From Syntrophobacterales bacterium Delta_02 (lineage in GTDB: Bacteria > Desulfobacterota > Syntrophorhabdia > Syntrophorhabdales > Syntrophorhabdaceae): 64,000 bases of DNA. The notes beneath the pieces are model-generated. The model was not told the origin of the DNA. It searched no databases and worked only from the letters and a program-made list of their open reading frames with translations. This document shows positions 34,395-42,997 of this stretch, piece by piece. The translations under genes were made by a program, and so were the position numbers. Each line of letters opens with the position of its first letter. Position 1 is the first letter of the stretch. The stretch is from the NCBI GenBank assembly GCA_001603955.1, contig LVAA01000014.1, forward strand, positions 1-64,000. The letters run 5' to 3'.

Positions 34395-34428
34395 CTCCTG
34401 CCCTCCCCTTCAACGGGGAGGGCAGGAG
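34395..34428 (+). other. Perfect 14-bp hairpin between lipA and the FAD/Fe-S gene
   Basis: Arms CTCCTGCCCTCCCC (34395-34408) and its exact complement (34415-34428) around a TTCAAC loop. No T run follows on the plus strand. It could be a transcript-separating or mRNA-stabilising hairpin, or a dispersed repeat copy. Confidence 0.7.
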
Positions 34429-34461
34429 AAGGCTCGGAGGCAAGTCGGAATTATTACGGAG

Positions 34462-37068
34462 ATGAGTATGAGTTCCCTGAAGGAAGACCTCGTTGCGATT
34501 GTCGGTGAAAAGGTTACGACGAGCGAGTTTGAGAGGTGGTTTTATACGAGCGACTTTGTGTCCATCCCCCGGTGGGTGAAGTCCTTTTTCAAAACCATGC
34601 CTCTTGCCGTGGTAAAACCGTGCAGTGTGGAGGAGGTCAGTGGTCTCCTGCGATACTGCAACGACAGAAGCATACCTGTAATCGCGCGGGGTGGAGGCAC
34701 CTCGGGATTGTTCGGGGCGGTGCCGAAGAAAGGAGGCGTGGTTCTGGACCTCCGGGACCTGTCAGCGGTCAGAGGCATCGATGTGGGATCGAAGCAGGTT
34801 ATGGTTGAGGCTGGACTGACGTGGTGGGAATTGGACCGCCGACTAAGAGAGGAAGGCTTGGCCTTGAAGAGCTACCCTTCGAGCGCGCGTTCAGCCACGA
34901 TAGGCGGCTGGGTGATGGGCAGTGGTCTGGGTATCGGCAGCCTCATTTACGGGCCGTTGCGTGAGCAATTGCTCAGCGTGGAGGTGGTCTTCGCCGACGG
35001 GACGATGAGGACGTTGACGCGGGACGGGGGGCTTGAACGATTGTGCGAGACCGAGGGGATACTGGGTGTTGTCACGGGAGTGTCACTCACGATCCGAACG
35101 GAGCCGGAAGGCACTTTCCCGGAACTGGTGCATTTCGGCGACGTGAAGGAACTCTTTGATTTTGTTCGGATGTTGGTGAACGCGGAGGTGCGTCCGTACG
35201 CTGTTGAGATATTCGACGACAGGTATCTTTCCCTTGCGGGGCAATCAGGGTGCAAGGGGACCGACAGGGCGGGCCGCGGTGGAAGCGTGCTGGCCACGTG
35301 GGAGGACGGCGGAGGAAAATCGGAAACGGGGAGAAAGGCGATTGAGGCCCTGGCAAAGCGTTATCACGGCGAGATGCGCGACGGTGCCTTGCACGAATGG
35401 AACAATCGTTTCAACATGTTGAGGATCGGACGGGCTGTGCCCACCGTCATACCTGTGGGGGCGCATGTCCCTGTGGACAAACTGGAGCGTTTCTACAGGG
35501 GAATTCAGGGCCTTCGGAAGAGAACAATAGGGTTCATGGGCCACGTGGTAAGCCCAGAGGACTGCATGACGATGTCCATGCTCGTGACGGACCAGGATGA
35601 GCCGGTGGAGTTTGCGCTTGCGCTCCACGTGCCAAGCAGGATTTTCTCGATCGCGCGCTCTGTCGGAGGCAGGCCGGCGGGGGGCATAGGCGTTTGGAAT
35701 GCACCGTACAGGAAGGAGGTGTTGTCTCTCGACAGGATTGAGGATATCGAAAGGCAGAAGAAAGAGGTTGATCCAAGAGGTATTCTTAACCCGGGCATGT
35801 GGTCGGGGGTCCCCTTCATGTTTAAGCCGGGCATCAATGATCTGGGAATGAAGGTCTTCTCCATTCTCGACAGGATCTGTGCGGGGAGAACCTCGGGACC
35901 TGGTGCGCAGAATGAATTCAAGGAGTGCGTGCAGTGCGGGTATTGCATGAACTACTGCCCCACGAGAGGGCAGTGGATATCTTCAACACCACGCGGAAGG
36001 ATCCTGATGACGAAGGAGGTTTTTCGGGATGGATCGCTCGATCCGGCAAAGATCACCCCTGAGTACGTGAGGAGTGTTTTTGACTGCAGCCTTTGCGGCA
36101 GGTGTTCCGTTGACTGCAGCGTGTCTATTGGTTCTCCCGCGATGTGGGTGGAACTGCGCAAACAACTTGTGGAGAACGGTATCGAACTTTCCTGTCTGAA
36201 GGGCGTGGCGACGGTGGTTGGCGAAACGCACAACACTGCGGGAAAGCCAAACAGCGACAGAGCAAACTGGGCTAAGAGGGTGAACCTTCGTTCGGGTGGA
36301 GTGGAAAAGAACGGCAGGATCATTTATTTCACCGGTTGCGTGACGTCGTTTTTTCCGATGGTGCAGGACATCGCCCGCTCCTTCGTACGTATAGCGGACT
36401 ATGCTGGTTTCGATGTCACTCTTCTGGGAGGCGAAGAGTGGTGCTGCGGTTACCCCCTGATATCCGCCGGCCACATTGATGCGGCGGCGGGGTCGATGAG
36501 GCATAACATTGAGGCGGTTGCCGCGACGGGCCTCAAGACCCTTGTCGTGACTTGCCCCGGGTGCTACCGGATGTGGAATGAGGAGTATTTTCACATCACG
36601 GGAGAGAAGCCCCCCATTGAAGTCCTTCATTCCACGGAGTTCATAAGCCGGCTTATCAAGGACGGGCGCGTATCCTTTAAGAACATGGACATGTCAGTGA
36701 CGTACCACGATCCGTGCGATCTCGGTCGGCTGAGCGGTGTATTCGATGAACCTCGTTCCATCCTCGAAAAGATACCGGGGTTTCGCTTTAGAGAGTTCCG
36801 GGATAACCGGGAGCACAGCAATTGCTGCGGTTCCGGAGGCGACCTTCTTGTGTCGAACCAGGAGCTTTCTCTCGGGATTGCGAGACGGCGCCTCGACGAG
36901 GCCATTGAGACCGGTGCGGAGACAGTCGTGACGGCTTGTCCTTCATGTGTCAGGTCTCTTATGATGGCAAAGAACGCGGGGAAGGCGCCGGTTGGGGTCA
37001 AGGATATCACGCAGGTAGTCTGGGAAGCTATGGTAAAGACAGAGAGATCGGAGGTGGGGCGTGGCTGA
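34462..37068 (+). CDS. FAD-linked 2-hydroxy acid dehydrogenase fused to Fe-S/CCG domains
   Basis: 868 residues, a GlcD-GlcF type fusion. Residues about 45-220 form the FAD-binding (PCMH) domain (VIARGGGTSGLFGAV near 75; SARSATIGGWVMGSGLGIGS near 140); 220-455 the FAD-linked oxidase C-terminal part. Then two 4Fe-4S motifs, CVQCGYCMNYCPT near 493 and CSLCGRCSVDCSV near 545, and two CCG (DUF3483-like) domains with EEWCCGYPL near 660 and SNCCGSGGD near 790. Such proteins oxidise 2-hydroxy acids (glycolate, D-lactate) to 2-oxo acids and pass electrons to quinone or other carriers. It could feed the 2-oxo acid dehydrogenase upstream. Confidence 0.92.
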   Translation: MSMSSLKEDLVAIVGEKVTTSEFERWFYTSDFVSIPRWVKSFFKTMPLAVVKPCSVEEVSGLLRYCNDRSIPVIARGGGTSGLFGAVPKKGGVVLDLRDLSAVRGIDVGSKQVMVEAGLTWWELDRRLREEGLALKSYPSSARSATIGGWVMGSGLGIGSLIYGPLREQLLSVEVVFADGTMRTLTRDGGLERLCETEGILGVVTGVSLTIRTEPEGTFPELVHFGDVKELFDFVRMLVNAEVRPYAVEIFDDRYLSLAGQSGCKGTDRAGRGGSVLATWEDGGGKSETGRKAIEALAKRYHGEMRDGALHEWNNRFNMLRIGRAVPTVIPVGAHVPVDKLERFYRGIQGLRKRTIGFMGHVVSPEDCMTMSMLVTDQDEPVEFALALHVPSRIFSIARSVGGRPAGGIGVWNAPYRKEVLSLDRIEDIERQKKEVDPRGILNPGMWSGVPFMFKPGINDLGMKVFSILDRICAGRTSGPGAQNEFKECVQCGYCMNYCPTRGQWISSTPRGRILMTKEVFRDGSLDPAKITPEYVRSVFDCSLCGRCSVDCSVSIGSPAMWVELRKQLVENGIELSCLKGVATVVGETHNTAGKPNSDRANWAKRVNLRSGGVEKNGRIIYFTGCVTSFFPMVQDIARSFVRIADYAGFDVTLLGGEEWCCGYPLISAGHIDAAAGSMRHNIEAVAATGLKTLVVTCPGCYRMWNEEYFHITGEKPPIEVLHSTEFISRLIKDGRVSFKNMDMSVTYHDPCDLGRLSGVFDEPRSILEKIPGFRFREFRDNREHSNCCGSGGDLLVSNQELSLGIARRRLDEAIETGAETVVTACPSCVRSLMMAKNAGKAPVGVKDITQVVWEAMVKTERSEVGRG

Positions 37069-38305
37069 GAGGACAGTTTATCCATCTTACAGATGGTTCA
37101 TTCTTGTAGTCTGCTGTTGTTCGATCGTGGCATATTCAGTAGACATGATCGTCTACGCGCCTATATTGGAAGAAGTTGCCGGCGATCTGAATGTGGATAT
37201 GGGGGCAGCGATCAACCTTTCAATGGCCTTTGCTGTGTCCGCCGCCTTTGCCATGATGTTCGGAGGGATGATTGTTGACAGGTTGGGGCTCAGGACGGTG
37301 TTCGTCGCGAGCCTGCTATGCGCGTCGGTCCCCACGGTGCTCATGCCCTGGATAGGCCACAACTACATGGTCGTGTTTGTGGGGAGACTTGTTCAGGGAG
37401 TTGTGGCGATAGCATTCGCGACCATCGGTCCCATCCTGGCGCTGTGGTTTCCTCGCAAGGAACACGGTCTCGCCGGGGGGCTCATGATGTGTTCGCTGTC
37501 CATAGGCCCGGCGCTCGGTGTGATGATCTCGCCTGATGTCTTCGCGATGGCCGGCACATGGCAGAGGACGGTTGCGATACTCTCCGTGCCCGGCTGGATA
37601 GCAATGCTGTTGGCGATTATGATAAGGAGACGGCCTCCTGATCCTGATCCGGCCGACCTGCCGCCGGGTGAGGCAGGGTCGCCCGCGACCGAGATGACCT
37701 ATAGAAAGATATTTGCCATGCCCATGACGTGGGTGGGGACATTCATCACCTTCTTCAACACCTGGGGCATCTATGGCCTGTACAATCTAATCCCTCCATA
37801 CTTCGCGGCTGCCAGTCCCATCGGAGTGGGACTGGGGGCCGCTACGGCGGGAAAGCTTTCTCTGGTCCTCGGTCTTGGCGGTATCCCTGCCTTTATCTGC
37901 GGCGGGATATTTTTCGATAAGGTCGCAAAGGGCAGGCACAAGCCGGCCATTCTGGGCGGTTTTGCGATGACGGGAATATTTACGTACCTTCTCCTGGTTC
38001 CCTCCATATATCAGAGCATGCCAATTCTTGCCGCATGCCTTGTCCTTGCGGGATGGGGCATGTCATTCATGGCACCTTCGCTGAGTGCGTTCATTGCTTC
38101 AAATTATCCCCCGGCCTTTGTGGGGAGTATGGTGGGCTGGTGGTTCGGGTTCGGCACTTTCGGTGGCGCCGCCGGGACATGTCTGGCGGGGATAGCGACA
38201 AGGCAGTCGGGAACATTCTACTGGGCCTTGACTCCGATCTCGTTAGCCGCATGCGTGGGCCTGATACTGGGAGTTTTTCTCAACTCCCGGAACAGAGCCG
38301 GTTGA
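37061..38305 (+). CDS. MFS transporter
   Basis: 414 residues with 12 hydrophobic segments and a short charged central loop near residue 190-215. Motif A-like DRLGLRTVFVAS near 75. GTG start overlapping the previous stop by 8 bases with an AGGTGGGG site, so it is translated with the dehydrogenase and probably moves that enzyme's substrate or a related acid. It is not closely similar to the transporter at 10783-12150 by eye. Confidence 0.9.
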   Translation: MAERTVYPSYRWFILVVCCCSIVAYSVDMIVYAPILEEVAGDLNVDMGAAINLSMAFAVSAAFAMMFGGMIVDRLGLRTVFVASLLCASVPTVLMPWIGHNYMVVFVGRLVQGVVAIAFATIGPILALWFPRKEHGLAGGLMMCSLSIGPALGVMISPDVFAMAGTWQRTVAILSVPGWIAMLLAIMIRRRPPDPDPADLPPGEAGSPATEMTYRKIFAMPMTWVGTFITFFNTWGIYGLYNLIPPYFAAASPIGVGLGAATAGKLSLVLGLGGIPAFICGGIFFDKVAKGRHKPAILGGFAMTGIFTYLLLVPSIYQSMPILAACLVLAGWGMSFMAPSLSAFIASNYPPAFVGSMVGWWFGFGTFGGAAGTCLAGIATRQSGTFYWALTPISLAACVGLILGVFLNSRNRAG

Positions 38306-38837
38306 TTACAACGGAAGGATTATTCATGGGGAGGCCTTATGAATCACGGAAATGTTCGTGGCGACCAGTTCTGAAAAGGTGGCGACGAGTCACTCAGATG
38401 CCAGCTCGGAAGATGTGTTGCCGGAGTATGTTAATGTCATGTTGACGTGGCTTTTCTTTACCTGGTTTTCAGCGGTTTCATGACACAGCGTCATGTGCTT
38501 TACGTCCCTCTCGCGGCGCCTCCGGCCAGCAAGGCGGAGGTGCCGCGAGTCCAGCACTTCTTTTCTGCCTGAGCCAGTAGCTATGTCCGTTGACGTTGAG
38601 GGTCGAGCAATGGTGGAAAAGCCAGGTCGGGCGGATAGCGTTCATTGTCCCGGAGTCGCTCTTCTTCTACGGTCACATTTCCGTTATGAACGTTTCTTCT
38701 CTCAGGGTCTCTTCCACCTGTGCGGTGTCCTTCAGGATGAAATCGGTGTTTCGTTCTCATCCATGAGGCGCTTGAGAATGGTCCCAACGTCATGTTGTAG
38801 AGTTCGGCTGATCGATATGCAAGAAGGAGGTATCAGA
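38306..38837. other. Intergenic stretch with a strong hairpin
   Basis: No supported gene. It contains a 15-bp stem with one G-T wobble (38510-38524 with 38535-38549, 10-base loop), likely a transcription end or a repeat element. The rest is unremarkable. Confidence 0.55.
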
Positions 38838-39131
38838 GTGATCACGCTTATCGCGAAGTTGCCGATTATAGAAGGACAAATAGATGAAGCACTGAGGGCG
38901 TTCAGGGAGTTGATAGCCAAGGTAGCCAAAGAAGAGGGAACTGTATTGTACTCTTTGAATGCAGAGAAGGGGAACCCCAATATGCTGGTTGTGGTCGAAC
39001 AGTACAAGGACGAAGATTCTTTGAAATATCATTCATCCACATCTTATTTCAGAGAATTCTCTGCGAAGAGCGTTTCATTTGCGAGTGGAAAGCCGGAAGT
39101 TGTCCTGATGGAAGAGATAGGAAGAACCTGA
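38838..39131 (+). CDS. Antibiotic biosynthesis monooxygenase (ABM) domain protein
   Basis: 97 residues. GTG start at 38838 is chosen because AAGGAGG lies seven bases upstream; longer frames upstream have no start signal. The ABM dimeric ferredoxin-like fold is suggested by the sequence pattern (IITLIAKLP-like strand, a helix FRELIAKVAKEEG, then YSLNAEKGNPNMLVVVEQYKD, and HSSTSYFREF). Family members include quinone monooxygenases and small heme-degrading enzymes; many are of unknown role. It is the last gene in the cluster direction. Confidence 0.85.
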   Translation: MITLIAKLPIIEGQIDEALRAFRELIAKVAKEEGTVLYSLNAEKGNPNMLVVVEQYKDEDSLKYHSSTSYFREFSAKSVSFASGKPEVVLMEEIGRT

Positions 39132-39763
39132 GGGATTAACTGAATCAATGTTGGCTGCTGACTTCACCTGCAAGCTAGGCAAAGATTGCGAAGAAAGGCT
39201 GCAGAGAACCTGAGAAAGCCTAGCACGACGAAAAGTCGAGCCGGAGCGACCCGGGGAATACCGGACTCTCTCGTTGGCGGGAGAGTTTGTTCCGGCGATC
39301 CGGTAACGAGATGGCCAGCGCTGGCAGAGGTTTGTCTGGCTCCTTAAAAAGGTTTCCGGGATGGATCGCGGCTTGCATTGTGTGCGTGCTGCAATGATAC
39401 ATCAACGGGAGTATGTCCTCAAGCTGGCCATCTCCCGGGGTGTCTTTATTGCCTTTTCCACCTGTTTCAGCCAGAAGGCAGTGTTGAGGCGCAAGCAGTT
39501 CCGGAAGTTGCGGTCTACAGTGAGGATGGGTCAGGGAGCAACGGAAATTCTCTTCTGCAGGGTACGCTCCTGGAGACTGAAGGTGTCAAAGTCTTGAGGT
39601 ATCTCAACCCGAAGGACGCACTTCTGCCATTTCTTTGTTATCAACGGGTCACAGACCATTATCGATTTGGTCGGCAATTCTACCTAGATACTGCTTTTCG
39701 TAGAACAGTCAATGGATGAACCTGGACTGGAAATGCCGTGGTTCTTTACCGATCGAATGGTTT
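39132..39763. other. Intergenic stretch without supported gene
   Basis: Overlapping short frames on both strands without ribosome sites. An ACTCTCTC/GGGAGAGT hairpin at 39265-39286 may terminate the cluster. A plus-strand frame ending at 39719 looks partly protein-like but is not recognised and may be a gene remnant. Confidence 0.45.
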
Positions 39764-40090
39764 TCATCCCTCATGAGATATTTCCTTATGTCGTTCGCCA
39801 TCGGGCAGCCACTCGAAATCGTGGATTGCTTCGTTCCAGAAAAGCGCACGTGTCGGGCCGGACGACGGATTCCAGCCGTTATTCAGGGCCCATCTTACGG
39901 CTTTCGCGACCGTTGCCGGGCGCATCTCAAATTCCCAGGGGTACGGGTCGATGTATAATACATAACGCTTTCCTGCCTGACCGATTGTGAAGACATCAGT
40001 ACTGCAAAGGGGGCAATGGGCATCGTAATGCCACAGGTATTCCTCACCGTCTATAGCAAGTTTCCGTGTTCCCTTTTTCGGCCAGGCCAT
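39764..40090 (-). CDS. Hypothetical protein with CxxC motif
   Basis: 108 residues, soluble, starting with basic MAWPKKGTRKLAIDGEEYLWHYD. A CPLC pair near residue 26-29 could bind a metal together with nearby His. The IDPYPWEFEMRPATVAKAV region and a GWNPSS turn look like a conserved small-protein family of unknown function. A GAGG site lies about 10 bases before the ATG. No neighbours clarify its role. Confidence 0.7.
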   Translation of the reverse strand: MAWPKKGTRKLAIDGEEYLWHYDAHCPLCSTDVFTIGQAGKRYVLYIDPYPWEFEMRPATVAKAVRWALNNGWNPSSGPTRALFWNEAIHDFEWLPDGERHKEISHEG

Positions 40091-40408
40091 TTTTCGAATC
40101 CGTTCCTCTATTTTACACCGCGACGTTGAAAATCAAAACTCAATCGCCCCTCTTGACAAAACTACTGAGAGGTCAAGGAGATCTCATTACAGCCGCAAGT
40201 GACTGAAAAACAGTTCATATCGTTCCGCGTTTGATTGCTTATTTACAATTTTGTCATCTCATAGTATTGTGCAAAATGGTATCGGGACGGCAATGGGCAG
40301 AATTCCAACTCCAGACGCTGTACAAGTGTCAACATGGGTAGCGAGCTCAAAAGAGGCCGCGTATATATTGCCGGCAACCATTTTAGGAGTCGATCACGGG
40401 AGGGCTTG
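40091..40408. other. Intergenic stretch upstream of the metalloprotease-like gene
   Basis: AT-rich, with no gene seen. It contains a TTGAC/GTCAA inverted repeat (about 40154-40178) that could be part of a promoter or operator, but no convincing -10 box pairs with it. Confidence 0.4.
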
Positions 40409-42121
40409 ATGCGATCATTGATGTTTCTTGTTACCTTTTTTTTCACTTCTCTTGTAGTAACCGGAATGATGCAGCCCTGTGTTGCGGCTGGAATAAAGAT
40501 AGAGCCATGTTACGCAAAGAATATGATGAAGCGGTATGCTATGCCACCGGAAACCGAGATCATCGATCTCTTTGGCCATACCTTCCAGACGAAAGACTCC
40601 TGTGTTCCTTTGCGCGTCAAAGTGACATGGCAGGAACACTTTCAGAACATGAGCGACAATTTCTATGAGTTCAAGTATCAACAGTCCTACCTGGGCGAGC
40701 TGTGGTACAAGAGAGACAAGAGGATACTCGCCCTTCACGGGTCGGCCCAGGTGTTCAAAGGCGAAGATTTACTGAGATTAATGAGAGGTTTTGGAAGAAG
40801 TTGCCAGAATCCCCGGGGCAGGACGTGTAGAAAATGGATCGATTATTCATTTCACGACCTTTCCGCGAAGAAACTTATGGGAGCCAATTCCGGGGCCATT
40901 CAGTTCCATACTCCCCATGTCAGCGAAGATCCCTTTTTCGTCACGGGCGCCAGGCTTGTTTTCGGGCAGGGAACGAACGAATGGAATATCGGCCCCCTTA
41001 TCTTGAATAACGAAATGCTGGCGTCGATGGATTATGACCGTATCGTCGAAGCCATTCAAAAGAAGGAAAAGTACAGAACAACGGTTGTCTACAATGGAGA
41101 TAACGATAGAGACGAGGAACAGAGCCACAAACACGGAGATATAGAGATCGAACTTGATTTCTTTCCGGCCTGCGATATGAAGCTGGATGTGGTGAGCCCT
41201 GCATTCGACCATAAGTATCTTTTTGATTCGGAGACCAGGAGTGTACGAATTGAGGCTCGTGTAAACGATGATTTCCCTGAAAAGTATGCAAAGGATCTGG
41301 TCTGGTCGGCTCCGGAAAAGACCGGCTCTTCGGTCCGGTTCATACCGGAAGACAGGAAGGGCAGCCAGATCACGATTATCTACGAGGGGCTCCCCGAGTT
41401 CAATAAGGATCTCGGCAACACGTTGATAACAGTGGAAGGCGATGCCGGTACGATCTGCGGAAGGCTCACAGCCCGGCAGAACGTCCGGCTTTTCTTTGAA
41501 AGAGATAAACAAAGCAGCTTCGATCCTCACCAGCCCAATTGGTTCTATTACTGGATGCAAACCTCGGCGGGGCACGGACAAAAGGTCGGGAAAGATGTTG
41601 TTTATCGAGGGAATGCGAAAGGCTGTGAGCCGGAGAGAAGAATTCAAGGCTACTATGATCAAAGAATGGATGACGATGGCAGATTTCATGGCGACTCTTA
41701 CGTGAACATATGTAACCTGGTCACCAATTTGAACAAGGACCTGATATACAGTTATGTCCTTGATTCTTCGAAGTCGGCTTCCGGAATTGATGCCTTTGCA
41801 ATTGTCGTTCTGCACGAGCTTTCCCATAGAAAGCACTGGACAGAGTGGTGGAATCCAAGGGGAGGACGGCCGATAGCGGGAAGGTATACCGATGAGAGTG
41901 GTCACGTGATCTATGTTGATAAGGATGAGGACTATATTCCCGACGAATTGGAGGCCGCTCTCGGTTACGACAAAACCAAGTATTCAACCTTTCCACCATG
42001 GGTCGATACCATGTTTGATGAGCACCATCTGACCTACAAAACAGCCGAGGGGTGGGCGGTTGGTTCGGCCGATCATGAGGACTGGGCCTATCCCGGAAAA
42101 CAGTGGCCCAAGGGCGACTAA
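40409..42121 (+). CDS. Exported HELSH metalloprotease-like protein
   Basis: 570 residues from the ATG at 40409, giving a clean signal peptide (cleavage probably after QPCVAA, near residue 28). Most of the mature protein is not recognised. Near residue 469 the sequence VVLHELSHRKHW has the HExxH zinc-protease form, followed about 30 residues later by DKDEDYIPDELEAALGYD (a calcium-binding-like Asp-rich turn) and a C-terminal DHEDWAYPG. A secreted zinc protease is likely, but its family is not identified. The next gene, also exported, could be a substrate or partner. Confidence 0.8.
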   Translation: MRSLMFLVTFFFTSLVVTGMMQPCVAAGIKIEPCYAKNMMKRYAMPPETEIIDLFGHTFQTKDSCVPLRVKVTWQEHFQNMSDNFYEFKYQQSYLGELWYKRDKRILALHGSAQVFKGEDLLRLMRGFGRSCQNPRGRTCRKWIDYSFHDLSAKKLMGANSGAIQFHTPHVSEDPFFVTGARLVFGQGTNEWNIGPLILNNEMLASMDYDRIVEAIQKKEKYRTTVVYNGDNDRDEEQSHKHGDIEIELDFFPACDMKLDVVSPAFDHKYLFDSETRSVRIEARVNDDFPEKYAKDLVWSAPEKTGSSVRFIPEDRKGSQITIIYEGLPEFNKDLGNTLITVEGDAGTICGRLTARQNVRLFFERDKQSSFDPHQPNWFYYWMQTSAGHGQKVGKDVVYRGNAKGCEPERRIQGYYDQRMDDDGRFHGDSYVNICNLVTNLNKDLIYSYVLDSSKSASGIDAFAIVVLHELSHRKHWTEWWNPRGGRPIAGRYTDESGHVIYVDKDEDYIPDELEAALGYDKTKYSTFPPWVDTMFDEHHLTYKTAEGWAVGSADHEDWAYPGKQWPKGD

Positions 42122-42338
42122 CCAGTTTCCAGGCCCTGATCCCGGATTTTGCGGTGTTTCTCAGCGAATTTTGCCTGAGCATTGACCGACTGAGAGCCAC
42201 ATCGGAGTCGAATATGGCAGGAAAGAGATAGCGGAATCACACCTCAGAGGCAACTCTGGCCTTTCCCTATTTGACTCAAGAGGCGGCTGTTTGGTATACA
42301 TCAAGATACCGCACGTTACTACACCACGGGAGGATACA

Positions 42339-42788
42339 ATGAATCATAAGCTGGTCTTGAGTTCCTTTGTTGTGTTTCTTGCAGTGCTCTATGTTGCTTT
42401 ATGTTCCACTGCTGAAAGCGCGCCTTACGTCCAGTCACCCTACGTCCAGTCACCCTACGTCCAGTCGCCTTACGTTCAATCACCTTACGTTCAATCACCC
42501 TACTCGGGCCACAGGTGTAATCCCGGGTTCCGCCTCACCCCGTACAACGGCCGGAATTCGTGCATAAAGTGCAACCCCGGGTTTAACTACACCAGGTACC
42601 GGGGTCAGGAGAAGTGCATAAAGTGCAACCCCGGGTTTCACTACACCAGGTACCGGGGTCAGGAGAAGTGCATAAAGTGCAACCCCGGATTCCACTATAC
42701 CAGCTACCGGGGTGAGGAGAAGTGCATAAAGTGCAACCCCGGGTTTAACTACACCAGGTACCGGGGTCAGGAGAAGTGCGTGAAATAG
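42339..42788 (+). CDS. Exported tandem-repeat Cys-rich protein
   Basis: 149 residues. Signal peptide (residues 1-29, ending ESA), then five PYVQS repeats, then five exact-length 18-residue units of the form CNPGFxYTRYRGQEKCIK. Each unit has two cysteines, so each may form one disulfide-stabilised turn, as in EGF-like or knot-like repeats. The ATG has a GGGAGG site. The near identity of the units at DNA level shows recent tandem duplication. Probably a surface or secreted structural or adhesive protein; function unknown. Confidence 0.85.
   Translation: MNHKLVLSSFVVFLAVLYVALCSTAESAPYVQSPYVQSPYVQSPYVQSPYVQSPYSGHRCNPGFRLTPYNGRNSCIKCNPGFNYTRYRGQEKCIKCNPGFHYTRYRGQEKCIKCNPGFHYTSYRGEEKCIKCNPGFNYTRYRGQEKCVK
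42423..42497 (+). repeat. 15-bp tandem repeat, five units
   Basis: Five copies of a 15-base unit encoding PYVQS, differing mostly at third codon positions (CC A/C/T, GTC/GTT, CAG/CAA). Length variation by slippage would keep the frame. Confidence 0.95.
42516..42785 (+). repeat. 54-bp tandem repeat, five units
   Basis: Five 54-base units encoding the CNPGF...CIK module. Units 2 to 5 are almost identical; unit 1 is diverged. The array ends exactly at the stop codon. Confidence 0.95.
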
Positions 42789-42831
42789 TCGAGCGGAATG
42801 CTTACGGAAAGGCAAACAGCGTTCAAAGAAC

Positions 42832-42860
42832 AAGGTGGGCGGGACTGACCTGCCCACCTT
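42832..42860. terminator. Terminator hairpin between convergent genes
   Basis: Perfect 9-bp stem AAGGTGGGC/GCCCACCTT with an 11-base loop, between the plus-strand repeat-protein gene and the minus-strand TPR gene. It is followed by CCTGTT on the plus strand and preceded by TTGTTC in reverse, so it may act in both directions. Confidence 0.6.
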
Positions 42861-42864
42861 CCTG

Positions 42865-42888
42865 TTGACCAAACGTTTAGTCGGTCAA
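42865..42888. promoter_or_regulatory. Operator-like palindrome
   Basis: TTGACC and GGTCAA outer arms enclose a near-perfect inner palindrome (GACCAAACGTTTAGTC). It resembles TetR-family operators, but there is no promoter nearby that it clearly controls. Confidence 0.4.
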
Positions 42889-42997
42889 ATGATCATTTTA
42901 CGGGAATTGTGTCCCAGTTATGGCTTAAGGCGGCACTCAGTGATAGATGAAGGTCGATGTTGACAACGGACTGTCAAGCTTCAGGGTAAAACGACCA

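Noticed and set aside
39378-39719. 113-codon frame in the gap after the ABM gene
   Set aside because: No ribosome site, atypical Cys-rich start and no recognised domain; possibly a remnant but not supported as a gene.
42516-42785. CRISPR array
   Set aside because: Units are contiguous 54-bp coding repeats without spacers.
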